DNA of 55,184 nt from CAJJBL01 sp964519035 (GTDB taxonomy: Bacteria; Pseudomonadota; Alphaproteobacteria; Puniceispirillales; Marisalimonadaceae). A program made the translations under genes and the position numbers. Position 1 is the first letter of the stretch; the number at the start of each line of letters is the position of its first letter. The stretch is from positions 1 through 55,184 of the forward strand of contig CAZFKZ010000006.1 of the NCBI GenBank assembly GCA_964519035.1, read 5' to 3'. The notes beneath the pieces were generated by a model. It was given only the letters and a program-made list of their open reading frames with translations. It had not been told where the DNA came from and did not search any database. Shown here in pieces: positions 25,088 to 34,192 of this stretch.

Positions 25088-25164
25088 TGGTAGGCCTGGA
25101 GGGACTTGAACCCCCAACCACTCCGTTATGAGCGGAGGGCTCTAACCAGTTGAGCTACAGGCCT
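25088..25164 (-). tRNA. tRNA-Ile2 (CAU anticodon, lysidine type)
   Basis: A 77-nt cloverleaf with encoded CCA. Acceptor AGGCCTG pairs with CAGGCCT; D-stem GCTC/GAGC; anticodon stem CTCCG/CGGAG enclosing CTCATAA, so the anticodon is CAU; T-arm GGGGG-TTCAAGT-CCCTC. CAU is shared by Met and Ile2 tRNAs. Here the acceptor stem has C4-G69 and C5-G68, the pairs recognised by TilS in E. coli tRNA-Ile2 rather than the Met elongator pairs. The U1-like initiator feature (mismatch 1-72) is absent, since A1 pairs with U72. I therefore call Ile2, which reads AUA after lysidine modification. Confidence 0.85.
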
Positions 25165-25199
25165 ATAATAGATTAGATAATTCATCTATAATTTTAAGT

Positions 25200-25228
25200 T
25201 TTATACAAGCACGAACGGACTATGTAAA
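25200..25228 (-). promoter_or_regulatory. Sigma-70-type promoter for tRNA-Ile2
   Basis: On the minus strand TTTACA (25228-25223) and TATAAA (25205-25200) are separated by exactly 17 bases. Each hexamer matches the consensus at five of six positions. Transcription would begin near 25193, about 29 bases before the tRNA. It lies just after the rpoD stop (25238), so the tRNA need not depend on rpoD read-through. Confidence 0.6.
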
Positions 25229-25237
25229 GAGTAAGTA

Positions 25238-27199
25238 TTAATTCTCTATAAATGACCTTAACTTTCTTGATCTTGAGGGATGCTTTAATTTTCTAAGAGC
25301 TTTTGCTTCAATTTGTCTAATTCTTTCTCTAGTAACACTAAATTGTTGCCCAACTTCTTCCAAAGTGTGATCTGTATTCATTCCAATACCAAAACGCATC
25401 CTTAAAACTCTTTCTTCTCTTGGTGTAAGACTTGCTAAAATTCTAGTTGTAGTTTCTCTTAAATTAGCGTGAATAGCAGCTTCTAGGGGTTGAACTGCAT
25501 TTTTATCTTCAATAAAGTCACCTAAATGACTGTCATCTTCGTCTCCAACTGGAGTTTCAAGAGAAATTGGTTCTTTAGCTATTTTTAAAACTTTTCTAAC
25601 TTTATCTAAAGGCATTGAAATTTTTTCTGATAATTCCTCTGGGGTTGGCTCCCGCCCTATTTCATGCAACATTTGCCTAGATGTTCTTACTAGTTTATTT
25701 ATTGTTTCAATCATGTGAACAGGTATTCTTATGGTTCTAGCTTGATCAGCTATAGAACGAGTAATTGCCTGACGAATCCACCAAGTTGCGTAAGTAGAGA
25801 ATTTATAACCTCTTCTATATTCAAATTTATCTACAGCTTTCATTAATCCTATATTACCTTCTTGTATGAGATCTAAAAATTGTAATCCTCTATTAGTATA
25901 TTTTTTTGCTATAGATATCACTAACCTCAAATTAGCCTCTACCATTTCCTTTTTTGCTCGCGCAGCTTCTCGTTCCCCTCTTTGAACAATTTGTATAAGT
26001 TTTTTAAATTCTTGAATTGGTAAACTGATATTATTAACAAAATCAAAAACTTGATCACAAATACTAACAATTTCATCGTTATGATTGTCTGTAAATTTAT
26101 CCCAACTTTTAGAATTTCCTGGCTTTAATACCCAATTATGGTTTATTTCATTACCTACCCAACTCTTGATAAAATCTTTTCTTTTAATCCCAGATCCCTC
26201 AGCAAGTCGTAACAATTTACCTTCAATTGAGGTTATTTGTCTATTAAGGCCATACATTTGATCAATCAATTCTTCTTGTCTATTATGGTTCAAATATATT
26301 TTTTCCATTTGTTCAATTAAAATAATCCTCAGATCAATTAATCGATTTTCTGATCTAATAACTAAAGGCTCACCTTTTCTTAGCCTTGCTATTCTTCTGT
26401 CACTAAGAGTTGAAATTTCTTTAAATGATTTAGCCACTTCATCAATCATTTTTAATATCTGCTCTTTAATTTCAGATTCCATAGCTACCAAAGAAAGGTT
26501 AACATCTTCATCTTCATCTTCTTCATTTTCTTCATCTGTATTTTTAACTTCACTATTATTAACTTCTTGGTTAATTATAGGTTTTACTGAACCAGAGAGT
26601 TGTTTAAAATCTTCACCATTTTGGTTAGAGATTACAGGTTCGTTTGCACCTCCATTAATTCTAGCATAAGTAGTTTCTAAATCTATAATGTCCCTTAATA
26701 ACATCGTTCCATCATCTACATCATCTCGCCATTTCAAAAATGCTCTCATGGCTAATGGTGATTCATATATACCCCCAATCATTAACTCTCTTCCAGCTTC
26801 TATTCTCTTGGCAATCGAAATTTCACCTTCTCTAGACAAAAGCTCTACAGTACCCATTTCTTTTAAGTACATTCTTACTGGATCATCTGATCGAGCCCCT
26901 TCGTCATCTGATAAATTTCCTGCATTTCTGTCTTCAGGCTCATCAGAAGAAGCCTCTTCTTGTTGATCAACGATATTGACACCCATCTCATTTATGGCTG
27001 AATGTATATCTTCAATTTGCTCTGAAGAGTATTCACCAGCAGGAAGAGCCAAATTTAATTCGTCTAAAGTAACAAAACCATTAAGTTTCCCTTTTTTAAT
27101 TAACAGCTTTATTGCAGAATTATTCAAATCTAAGATTGGACTATCATTAGCATTACTTGATTTTTTTTCAGTTTTTTTACTTGAAGTTTTTGTAGACAT
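25238..27199 (-). CDS. rpoD: RNA polymerase primary sigma factor (RpoD, sigma-70)
   Basis: Housekeeping sigma factor. The 653 residues include region 1.1 with an acidic segment, RMYLKEMGTVELLSREGEI of region 1.2, a non-conserved acidic insert (Glu/Asp-rich around 210-225), region 2 with FLDLIQEGNIGLMKAVDKFEY and KFSTYATWWIRQAI (2.3-2.4), region 3, and region 4 ending in TLEEVGQQFSVTRERIRQIE (4.2) and LKHPSRSRKLRSF. All the core motifs expected of a primary sigma factor are intact. dnaG is upstream, the frequent dnaG-rpoD pairing, but a terminator-like hairpin separates them. Confidence 0.97.
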   Translation of the reverse strand: MSTKTSSKKTEKKSSNANDSPILDLNNSAIKLLIKKGKLNGFVTLDELNLALPAGEYSSEQIEDIHSAINEMGVNIVDQQEEASSDEPEDRNAGNLSDDEGARSDDPVRMYLKEMGTVELLSREGEISIAKRIEAGRELMIGGIYESPLAMRAFLKWRDDVDDGTMLLRDIIDLETTYARINGGANEPVISNQNGEDFKQLSGSVKPIINQEVNNSEVKNTDEENEEDEDEDVNLSLVAMESEIKEQILKMIDEVAKSFKEISTLSDRRIARLRKGEPLVIRSENRLIDLRIILIEQMEKIYLNHNRQEELIDQMYGLNRQITSIEGKLLRLAEGSGIKRKDFIKSWVGNEINHNWVLKPGNSKSWDKFTDNHNDEIVSICDQVFDFVNNISLPIQEFKKLIQIVQRGEREAARAKKEMVEANLRLVISIAKKYTNRGLQFLDLIQEGNIGLMKAVDKFEYRRGYKFSTYATWWIRQAITRSIADQARTIRIPVHMIETINKLVRTSRQMLHEIGREPTPEELSEKISMPLDKVRKVLKIAKEPISLETPVGDEDDSHLGDFIEDKNAVQPLEAAIHANLRETTTRILASLTPREERVLRMRFGIGMNTDHTLEEVGQQFSVTRERIRQIEAKALRKLKHPSRSRKLRSFIEN

Positions 27200-27247
27200 T
27201 TAATATCTCGTATTAAAAATTGTTTTTTAACTATGACTAGTTTTAAA

Positions 27248-27253
27248 ATTATA
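27248..27253 (-). promoter_or_regulatory. Candidate -10 element (TATAAT) for rpoD
   Basis: A perfect TATAAT on the minus strand lies about 50 bases before the rpoD ATG in the 113-base gap after dnaG. The region 17 bases upstream is AT-rich and lacks a good TTGACA match, so only the -10 is convincing. With the terminator-like hairpin at 27293-27314 it suggests rpoD has its own promoter. Confidence 0.4.
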
Positions 27254-27292
27254 CAGTTATATATATTTACTTTAAGTGAATTACATCAAAAT

Positions 27293-27314
27293 AAATAAGC
27301 TTTGAGGCTTATTT
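27293..27314 (-). terminator. Terminator-like hairpin after dnaG
   Basis: On the minus strand AAATAAGC-CTCAAA-GCTTATTT forms an 8-bp stem with a 6-base loop, followed by ATTTTG. The stem includes the last bases of the dnaG stop codon. The stem is AT-rich and the U-tract short, so termination may be partial, but it is the clearest intrinsic terminator candidate in the window. Confidence 0.5.
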
Positions 27315-28992
27315 AAACCAGTTTTATGTTAATTAAATCTAGTAATTCTTTTAAAATCTCACGAATACGGCTTATTTCTATTTTATGTTTATTTAAATTT
27401 AATCTTACTGGAATATTACTTTGCATAATTTTACTCAAATGGATAGCAAAACCTTTATTAATTAGCTCTGCATTTAAATCTTCGGAGTTAATTGTAGGTT
27501 TATTAAAAACTAATTCAAGAATCATATCTTTAATAGCGTTTAAATTCTGATCTTTAAAATCTAAAAAAGAAAGCTTTTCGTTAAATATGGAGCACATACT
27601 TGGATATTTTGAAATGATATAAATAATAGCTTCAAATTTAATTTCAACACCTGTCTTTGGTAATTTTTGTTGCTGTAATAATTTATAACTTTTATATTTA
27701 AAATCATTGGGTTTGATATTGTTGAAAGAATTATTTTTTTGCCTATAAACTTTGATTCTTCTTTCTATTTCGTCTCTGAATGCTAATTTGAGATTAAAAT
27801 CTTCTATAGAATTAACTTTATTTCTTAAAAAACTCCAAAAAATTGCATTCGTTTCAGGTTGATTGCCTTTTACCGACTTCATACCCTCAGACCATAATAA
27901 GTCTAACATAGAAAGAGCGTTGTCTAGAAGCTTTTCAAATTCATTTTCACCATACTTAGTTAAAAAATCTTCAGGATCCATCTTTTCTGGTAAAAAAACA
28001 AATTTGAAATTATTATTTATTTTTAAGATTGGTAAGTTTTTTTCAAAAACTCGCAAAGAAGCTTTTTTTCCAGCTTCATCTCCATCAAAAACTAAAAATG
28101 CATTTTCAGATAAGCTAAATATATTATTTATTTGATCTTCTGTAACTGACGTTCCAAGTGTTGCTACACAAGGATACCCAAACTTTGTAAGAGCAATTAC
28201 GTCCATATATCCTTCACAAACTATAAATCTTTTTTTCTTAATTAATTTTTTTGCATTAAACACACCAAATAATTGCTTTCCTTTTCTAAACAAAGGTGTC
28301 TCTGGTGAATTTAAATATTTTGGTTCTCCAGATCGCAATAACCTTCCTCCAAATGCTATTACCCTTCCACTATTATTCAAAATAGGGATCATAAGCCTCT
28401 CTTGAAAGTAATAAACTAAGTTATTATTCTGATATTTTTTGGCCAAACCAACTTTAATAATGTCATCTATTAGATAACCTTCTTTTAAAAGAGTGGATAC
28501 CAAGTATTTATTAGATTTTAAATTACCTGAATAGCCTATCAGAAAGTCTTTAATTAAATTAGGATCACAATTTCGTTCAGCTAAATATTTTCTAGCCTTT
28601 TCACCTATAGGAGAATTAAAATTTTTTATATAAGAATCTGAAACTCTTCTAACTATATCGTAAAGAACTCTGAGATCAGATCTTTCATTAGTGTTGTAAT
28701 CAGAAATTACTATACCTGCTTGTTCGGCTAAATTGGAAAGAGCATCTAAAAAACCTAAATTTTCAGTTTCCATTATATAACTAAAAACATCACCATGTTT
28801 GCCACAACCAAAACAATGATAAAAACCTTTTTCATCAGAAATTGTAAAGGAAGGTGTTTTCTCTTTGTGAAAAGGACATAAAGCTAAAAAATTTGAATTA
28901 TCTTTTTTCTTTAACACCAAATTCTTACTTATAACTTGAGAAAGCTTGAGTTTATTTTTAATTTCTTCTTTTACATTTTCATTTTTATACAT
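27313..28992 (-). CDS. dnaG: DNA primase
   Basis: Synthesises RNA primers at the replication fork. The zinc-binding CHC2 domain has C39, H42, C60 and C63 (CPFH...HCFGC). The RNA polymerase core contains LLKEGYLIDDI-type motifs, IAFGGRLL, KYLNSPETPLFRKGKQLFG and the Toprim residues FIVCEGYMDVIAL and LVFDGDEAGKKAS. The C-terminal helicase-interaction region (about 430-559) is Lys/Asn/Ile-rich and poorly conserved. It is 559 aa, slightly shorter than E. coli DnaG (581). The gene follows yqeY by 25 bases and leads to rpoD. Confidence 0.96.
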   Translation of the reverse strand: MYKNENVKEEIKNKLKLSQVISKNLVLKKKDNSNFLALCPFHKEKTPSFTISDEKGFYHCFGCGKHGDVFSYIMETENLGFLDALSNLAEQAGIVISDYNTNERSDLRVLYDIVRRVSDSYIKNFNSPIGEKARKYLAERNCDPNLIKDFLIGYSGNLKSNKYLVSTLLKEGYLIDDIIKVGLAKKYQNNNLVYYFQERLMIPILNNSGRVIAFGGRLLRSGEPKYLNSPETPLFRKGKQLFGVFNAKKLIKKKRFIVCEGYMDVIALTKFGYPCVATLGTSVTEDQINNIFSLSENAFLVFDGDEAGKKASLRVFEKNLPILKINNNFKFVFLPEKMDPEDFLTKYGENEFEKLLDNALSMLDLLWSEGMKSVKGNQPETNAIFWSFLRNKVNSIEDFNLKLAFRDEIERRIKVYRQKNNSFNNIKPNDFKYKSYKLLQQQKLPKTGVEIKFEAIIYIISKYPSMCSIFNEKLSFLDFKDQNLNAIKDMILELVFNKPTINSEDLNAELINKGFAIHLSKIMQSNIPVRLNLNKHKIEISRIREILKELLDLINIKLV

Positions 28993-29017
28993 TTTTTATA
29001 TAAAAAAACTCCAGTTT

Positions 29018-29476
29018 TTAAGATAATTGTACTTTAACAACTTCGCTTGCAATTCTGAAATCCATTTTTCCATTGTGATCAAGTTTTAACAATTTAATAA
29101 CTTTTCCCATATCCTTAATTGAACTTGCATCTGTTGATTTAATTGCATTTAAAACAGCAACTTTAATTTCTTCTTCATTGTATTGTTTTGGCAAAAAGTT
29201 GGATATTAATGATATTTCATTTTCTTCTATCTCAACAAGATCATCTCTACTACCTTGCTTATAAAGTACTATAGATGCATTTCTTTGCTTGATCATTGTT
29301 TGAAGAAGTAAAGCAACTTCCATTTCGTCTATTCCTGACGTATTACCATTACCTCTTGCTATTATATCTTTATCTTTTAAGGCAGATAGAATCAGCCTTA
29401 AAGTATTCTTGGATTGCGTATCTTTATTAACCATTGCTGTTTTAAGAGCTAATGAAACCTGTTCTCTAATAGCCAT
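29018..29476 (-). CDS. yqeY: GatB/YqeY domain protein
   Basis: A 152-residue stand-alone YqeY protein, related to the tRNA-binding tail domain of the GatB subunit of Glu-tRNA(Gln) amidotransferase. It begins with the family-typical basic helix (REQVSLALKTAMVNKD), contains LRLILSALKDKDI, LLQTMIKQR and ISNFLPKQ, and ends with MGKVIKLLKLDHNGKMDFRIASEVVKVQL. The molecular role of free-standing YqeY is not established. It is divergent from carA across 235 bases and upstream of dnaG, the usual alphaproteobacterial location between carAB and dnaG/rpoD. Confidence 0.9.
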   Translation of the reverse strand: MAIREQVSLALKTAMVNKDTQSKNTLRLILSALKDKDIIARGNGNTSGIDEMEVALLLQTMIKQRNASIVLYKQGSRDDLVEIEENEISLISNFLPKQYNEEEIKVAVLNAIKSTDASSIKDMGKVIKLLKLDHNGKMDFRIASEVVKVQLS

Positions 29477-29545
29477 TTTTTACCCCAATACTAAATCAAA
29501 TTATTATATTATATAAATAAAATAAGAAAATAAGTTTATAGTAAT

Positions 29546-29567
29546 TTTAAAAAATAAATTTTTTAAA
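29546..29567. repeat. Perfect AT-only inverted repeat in the yqeY/carA divergent region
   Basis: TTTAAAAAA (29546-29554) and TTTTTTAAA (29559-29567) are a perfect 9-bp inverted repeat around TAAA. Both A6 and T6 tracts would bend the DNA. It lies in the 235-base divergent promoter region between yqeY and carA, upstream of a plausible promoter. It may be an operator or a bent-DNA activation element, or simply low complexity. Confidence 0.35.
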
Positions 29568-29593
29568 TAATATAATAAATTTCTTAAATTTCA

Positions 29594-29622
29594 TTGACGA
29601 AAATATAAATCCAATCTAATTA
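29594..29622 (+). promoter_or_regulatory. Candidate promoter for carAB
   Basis: TTGACG (29594-29599) and TAATTA (29617-29622) are separated by 17 bases. The -35 matches the consensus at five of six positions; the -10 is weaker. Transcription would begin about 80 bases before the carA ATG. The leader contains no recognisable pyrimidine-responsive element. Confidence 0.35.
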
Positions 29623-29711
29623 AAAGCTTAATAAAATAAAGTTTTTTTTAATTTATATTCGACTGTACCAATTACACTTTTAGTTAAATTTTAATTGCAA
29701 AAGGCTGAATT

Positions 29712-30926
29712 ATGGTAAAATCTAATAATCCAAAGGAAGGTTATATTCCTTTTGATATGGATCAAATAAATAAAGAAAATATTTTAGATGCCGTTTTAAT
29801 TTTAGAAGACGGCACATTTTTTTTAGGTAGATCTTTTGGTGCCACAAAAAAATCTTTTGGAGAAATTTGTTTCAACACCTCGATAACTGGATATCAAGAG
29901 ATACTTACAGACCCATCTTATGCTCAACAAATCATTACTTTTACATTCCCACACATTGGAAATATTGGAACAAATGATGATGATAACGAAGGTGATGGTA
30001 ATTATATTTCTGGGATGGTTGTCCGACAACACCCCACCAGCCCAAGTAATTGGCGTTCAGAACTAAGTTTAAATGATTGGCTTATTAAAAAAGGTATACC
30101 TGGAATTTCTGGAATTGACACAAGGTTTTTGACAAAAACTATTCGTAAGTTTGAAAGTTGCAATGCTCTTATAAGCTACAATGCCAAAGGTGTATTTGAC
30201 ATCAATGAGTTAAGAAAAGAATTAATCAATCACCCAAAAATGAATGGATTAAATTTATCATCCTTGGTGTCTACAAAAAATAAATATAATTTCAAAGGTA
30301 AACCTCACGATTTAATAAAAATTAATAATACTAATTTATCAAATTTTTTTCCAAATATTGTTGTAATAGATTTTGGTATAAAAAAAAATATTTTGCGTAA
30401 TTTAATAAATATTAATGCTAATGTTACTGTCTTACCAGAGAGCACTAATATTGAAATTATTAATAAATTAGAACCTGATGGGATTTTTTTATCTAATGGT
30501 CCTGGAGATCCATCTACTACAGCTAATAAATGTAAAGTTCTTTTAAATTCTATTCTAGTTTCAGGATTACCAGTATTTGGAATATGTATAGGTCATCAGT
30601 TGATAGGCATATCTCTTGGAGCAAAAACCAATAAAATGAAGCAAGGACATCGTGGAGCAAATCATCCTGTTAAAAACTTGTTAAATAATAAAGTTGAAAT
30701 AACAAGTCAAAATCATGGATATGAAATAGATAAAAAAAGCCTTCCTGACTGTCTCAAAATTACTCATATTTCTTTATTTGATGATTCTATAGAAGGTTTA
30801 CGACACAAATCATTGCCAATTTTTTCTGTCCAATATCACCCTGAGGCATCACCTGGACCGACTGATTCATCTTACTTATTTCAAGATTTTTTAAACCTTA
30901 TGAGGCTCAATAGTAAAAATGCCTAA
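29712..30926 (+). CDS. carA: Carbamoyl-phosphate synthase small subunit
   Basis: Glutaminase subunit that delivers ammonia to CarB. The N-terminal domain contains LEDGTFFLGRSFGA and SFGEICFNTSITGYQEILTD; the class I glutamine amidotransferase domain carries the catalytic cysteine in LPVFGICIGHQLIG and the catalytic His-Glu in VQYHPEASPGP. The 404 aa length is near normal, with about 20 extra N-terminal residues before the conserved start. AAAGG precedes the ATG at 29712. Overlaps carB by 8 bases, so the two subunits are translated together. Confidence 0.95.
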   Translation: MVKSNNPKEGYIPFDMDQINKENILDAVLILEDGTFFLGRSFGATKKSFGEICFNTSITGYQEILTDPSYAQQIITFTFPHIGNIGTNDDDNEGDGNYISGMVVRQHPTSPSNWRSELSLNDWLIKKGIPGISGIDTRFLTKTIRKFESCNALISYNAKGVFDINELRKELINHPKMNGLNLSSLVSTKNKYNFKGKPHDLIKINNTNLSNFFPNIVVIDFGIKKNILRNLININANVTVLPESTNIEIINKLEPDGIFLSNGPGDPSTTANKCKVLLNSILVSGLPVFGICIGHQLIGISLGAKTNKMKQGHRGANHPVKNLLNNKVEITSQNHGYEIDKKSLPDCLKITHISLFDDSIEGLRHKSLPIFSVQYHPEASPGPTDSSYLFQDFLNLMRLNSKNA

Positions 30927-33900
30927 ACGTAGTGACATAAAGTCTATTTTAATTATAGGAGCTGGACCAATTATTATTGGTCAAGCTTGTGAATTTGATT
31001 ATTCAGGCGCTCAGGCCTGCAAAGCACTTAAAGAAGAAGGGTACCGAATAATATTAATTAATTCAAACCCTGCTACCATCATGACAGATCCTATGATGGC
31101 AGATGCTACATATATTGAACCTATAACTAAAGATATAATAGAAAAAATTATAAAATTAGAAAAACCAGATGCTATTCTTCCTACAATGGGAGGTCAAACT
31201 GCTTTGAATGTAACTTTAGAATTACATGAAGCAGGAATTTTACAAAAATATAATCTTGAAATAATTGGAGCAAAGCCAGACTCAATTAAAAAAGCTGAAG
31301 ATAGAGAGTTATTTAAAGAGTGCATGAATAAAATAGGTTTAGAATCAGCTAAAGCTAAAATTGCAAAAAATATTAATGAAGCTGAAAATGCATTAAAATT
31401 AGTAGGGTTGCCTGCTATTATTAGACCATCCTTTACACTTGGTGGTGAAGGAGGAGGAATTGCCTATAATAAAGAAGAGTTTTTAGACATAGTCTCTAAC
31501 GGTTTAAAGTTATCGCCTAATTCAGAAGTGTTAATAGAAGAATCTCTCCTTGGATGGAAAGAATTCGAAATGGAGGTAGTAAGAGATCAAGCAGATAATT
31601 GTATAATAATATGTTCAATTGAAAACTTAGATCCAATGGGAGTTCATACTGGAGACTCAATTACAGTTGCCCCAGCTTTAACATTAACTGACAAAGAATA
31701 TCAAAAAATGCGTAATGCTAGTTTGGCTGTTCTTAGAGAAATTGGGGTAGATACTGGCGGTTCTAATGTTCAATTTGCTGTTAACCCTGAAAATGGTAGG
31801 CTTATAGTAATTGAAATGAACCCAAGAGTTAGCAGGTCTTCAGCTTTAGCGTCAAAAGCAACAGGGTTTCCAATAGCCAAAATAGCAGCAAAGTTAGCAA
31901 TTGGTTATAATTTAGATGAATTAAAGAATGATATAACTATGTCAACTCCTGCTAGTTTTGAGCCTACTATTGACTACGTAGTTACAAAAATACCACGCTT
32001 TACATTTGAAAAATTTCCAGGATGTAATAATTTTCTGTCTACCTCTATGAAATCAGTAGGTGAAGTTATGGCTATTGGAAGGTCATTTCAAGAATCACTT
32101 CAAAAGGCTTTGAGATCCCTTGAAACTGGTTTATCTGGTTTAGATAATGTAGAATTCCCAATAAATGGAAGTGATCAGGTTTCAGGTTGGCTATCAGAAC
32201 AAGTACCTGAACGTATATTAAGAATTGCAACTGCATTTAGAAACAATCTATCAATTGATGAAGTAGCAAAGATAACTAAATGGGACAAATGGTTTTTAAG
32301 TCAGATATATGGTATAGTAGAAATTGAAAGAAAATTGACAACTAAATCTATCCCTATTACAGATTTTACACTACGTAATATCAAATCCATGGGGTTCTCA
32401 GATAAGCGCATTTCCAAATTAACTCAAATACCTTACGAAAAAATAGTTCAATTAAAAAACCAATTTAATATTTTTCCAACATACAAAAGAGTTGATACTT
32501 GTGCCGCTGAGTTTTCTTCAGAAACAGCCTATTTATATAGCTGTTACGAACAAAATATGAATAATCAATGTGAAGCTCAACCCTCTAACAAGAAAAAAGT
32601 AATTATTTTAGGTGGAGGGCCAAACAGGATAGGGCAAGGTATAGAGTTTGATTATTGTTGCGTCCATGCAGCCTATAGTTTATCGGAAAGTGGATATGAG
32701 ACAATTATGATTAACTGTAATCCTGAAACGGTGTCTACTGACTACGATACTTCAGATAAATTATACTTTGAACCTCTCACTTATGAAGATGTTTTGTCTA
32801 TAATTAATAAAGAAAATGAAAATGGTGAAGTACTTGGAGCTATAGTTCAATTAGGTGGGCAAACACCTCTTAAAATTGCGGCAAGCTTAGAAAAAGCAGG
32901 TGTCAAAATACTAGGTACTTCAGTCGATGCTATTGACTTAGCAGAAGATAGAAAAAGATTTAAAGAACTTCTTCAATCTTTAAATTTAAATCAGCCCTCT
33001 AATGGGATTGCTACTAATAACAATAGTGCAGTCCAAATAGCAACAGAAATAGGCTTCCCTATAGTAATACGACCAAGTTATGTTTTAGGTGGTAGAGCTA
33101 TGGAAATTGTACATAATCATGAACAATTACAGAAATACATAAATGAAGCCGTTAAAGTATCTGGCAATAACCCTGTTTTGATTGATAGTTTTCTTAGTAA
33201 TGCCATTGAAGTTGATGTAGATGCATTATCTGACGGTACAGAAACTTATATTGCAGGTATTATGGAACATATAGAGGAAGCGGGGATTCATTCGGGAGAT
33301 TCTGCATGCGCCCTCCCTCCACAAACTTTAAGTAAAGATATTTTAAACAAAATTATTAGTCAAACTACAATACTCGCAAAAGCTCTCAATGTAATAGGCT
33401 TGATGAATATTCAATTTGCAATTCAAGAAGATAAAATTTTTGTTTTGGAAGTTAATCCTAGAGGAAGTCGTACTATTCCTTTTGTAGCTAAAGCTACAGG
33501 TATTCCATTAGCTAAGATAGCCTCTAAAATAATGATTGGTGATAAATTATCTAGCTTTGATTTAAAAAGAAAAGAAATGTCTCATATTTCAGTAAAAGAA
33601 GCAGTATTCCCTTTTGCGAGGTTTCCAGGAACAGATATCATCCTTGGACCAGAGATGAAATCTACTGGTGAAGTAATGGGTATCGGCTCAACTTTTGGAG
33701 AAGCTTTTGCTAAAAGTCAACTTGGTGCAAGTATTAATTTACCAACAAGAGGACAAGTATTTATTTCTATAAAGGATAGTGACAAAAAGAAAATTATTCC
33801 CATTGCACAAAAATTATCTAATTTGGGTTTTAAAATATGTGCAACATCTGGGACAGCAAGAATACTGAACGATAATCAAATTGAAACAAATTATATTAAA

Positions 33901-34143
33901 AAAGTCATAGAAGGTAGACCAAACGCAGTTGACGCTATGATATCTGATGAAATACAATTGGTTATCAATACAGTAGAAGGATCTAATGCAATTAAAGATA
34001 GTTTTTCACTAAGACAAACAGCCTTAATGAATAAAATTCCCTATTATACTACTTTGCAAGGAGCTTACGCTGCAACATTAGCAATAAAAGTGATTAAAGA
34101 AAAAGTCCTAGAAGTAAAATCAATTCAATCATACTTTGAATAG
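30919..34143 (+). CDS. carB: Carbamoyl-phosphate synthase large subunit
   Basis: Makes carbamoyl phosphate for pyrimidine and arginine synthesis. The 1074 residues show the duplicated ATP-grasp architecture: N-terminal SILIIGAGPIIIGQACEFDYSG and the carboxy-phosphate half with GGQTALNV and RPSFTLGGEGGGI; the carbamate half begins ILGGGPNRIGQGIEFDYCC and has IRPSYVLGGRAM, LEVNPRGSRTIPF and FARFPG. A C-terminal MGS-like regulatory domain follows (about 930-1074). Both halves look intact, with no truncation or frameshift. Translationally coupled to carA. Confidence 0.97.
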   Translation: MPKRSDIKSILIIGAGPIIIGQACEFDYSGAQACKALKEEGYRIILINSNPATIMTDPMMADATYIEPITKDIIEKIIKLEKPDAILPTMGGQTALNVTLELHEAGILQKYNLEIIGAKPDSIKKAEDRELFKECMNKIGLESAKAKIAKNINEAENALKLVGLPAIIRPSFTLGGEGGGIAYNKEEFLDIVSNGLKLSPNSEVLIEESLLGWKEFEMEVVRDQADNCIIICSIENLDPMGVHTGDSITVAPALTLTDKEYQKMRNASLAVLREIGVDTGGSNVQFAVNPENGRLIVIEMNPRVSRSSALASKATGFPIAKIAAKLAIGYNLDELKNDITMSTPASFEPTIDYVVTKIPRFTFEKFPGCNNFLSTSMKSVGEVMAIGRSFQESLQKALRSLETGLSGLDNVEFPINGSDQVSGWLSEQVPERILRIATAFRNNLSIDEVAKITKWDKWFLSQIYGIVEIERKLTTKSIPITDFTLRNIKSMGFSDKRISKLTQIPYEKIVQLKNQFNIFPTYKRVDTCAAEFSSETAYLYSCYEQNMNNQCEAQPSNKKKVIILGGGPNRIGQGIEFDYCCVHAAYSLSESGYETIMINCNPETVSTDYDTSDKLYFEPLTYEDVLSIINKENENGEVLGAIVQLGGQTPLKIAASLEKAGVKILGTSVDAIDLAEDRKRFKELLQSLNLNQPSNGIATNNNSAVQIATEIGFPIVIRPSYVLGGRAMEIVHNHEQLQKYINEAVKVSGNNPVLIDSFLSNAIEVDVDALSDGTETYIAGIMEHIEEAGIHSGDSACALPPQTLSKDILNKIISQTTILAKALNVIGLMNIQFAIQEDKIFVLEVNPRGSRTIPFVAKATGIPLAKIASKIMIGDKLSSFDLKRKEMSHISVKEAVFPFARFPGTDIILGPEMKSTGEVMGIGSTFGEAFAKSQLGASINLPTRGQVFISIKDSDKKKIIPIAQKLSNLGFKICATSGTARILNDNQIETNYIKKVIEGRPNAVDAMISDEIQLVINTVEGSNAIKDSFSLRQTALMNKIPYYTTLQGAYAATLAIKVIKEKVLEVKSIQSYFE

Positions 34144-34192
34144 TTTTAAATTTTAAAATATAATTTAATTCAAATAAAATGGAACTAAGATA

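Noticed and set aside
25088..25164. Reading the CAU tRNA as tRNA-Met
   Set aside because: Acceptor pairs C4-G69 and C5-G68 match tRNA-Ile2; initiator features such as a 1-72 mismatch are absent.
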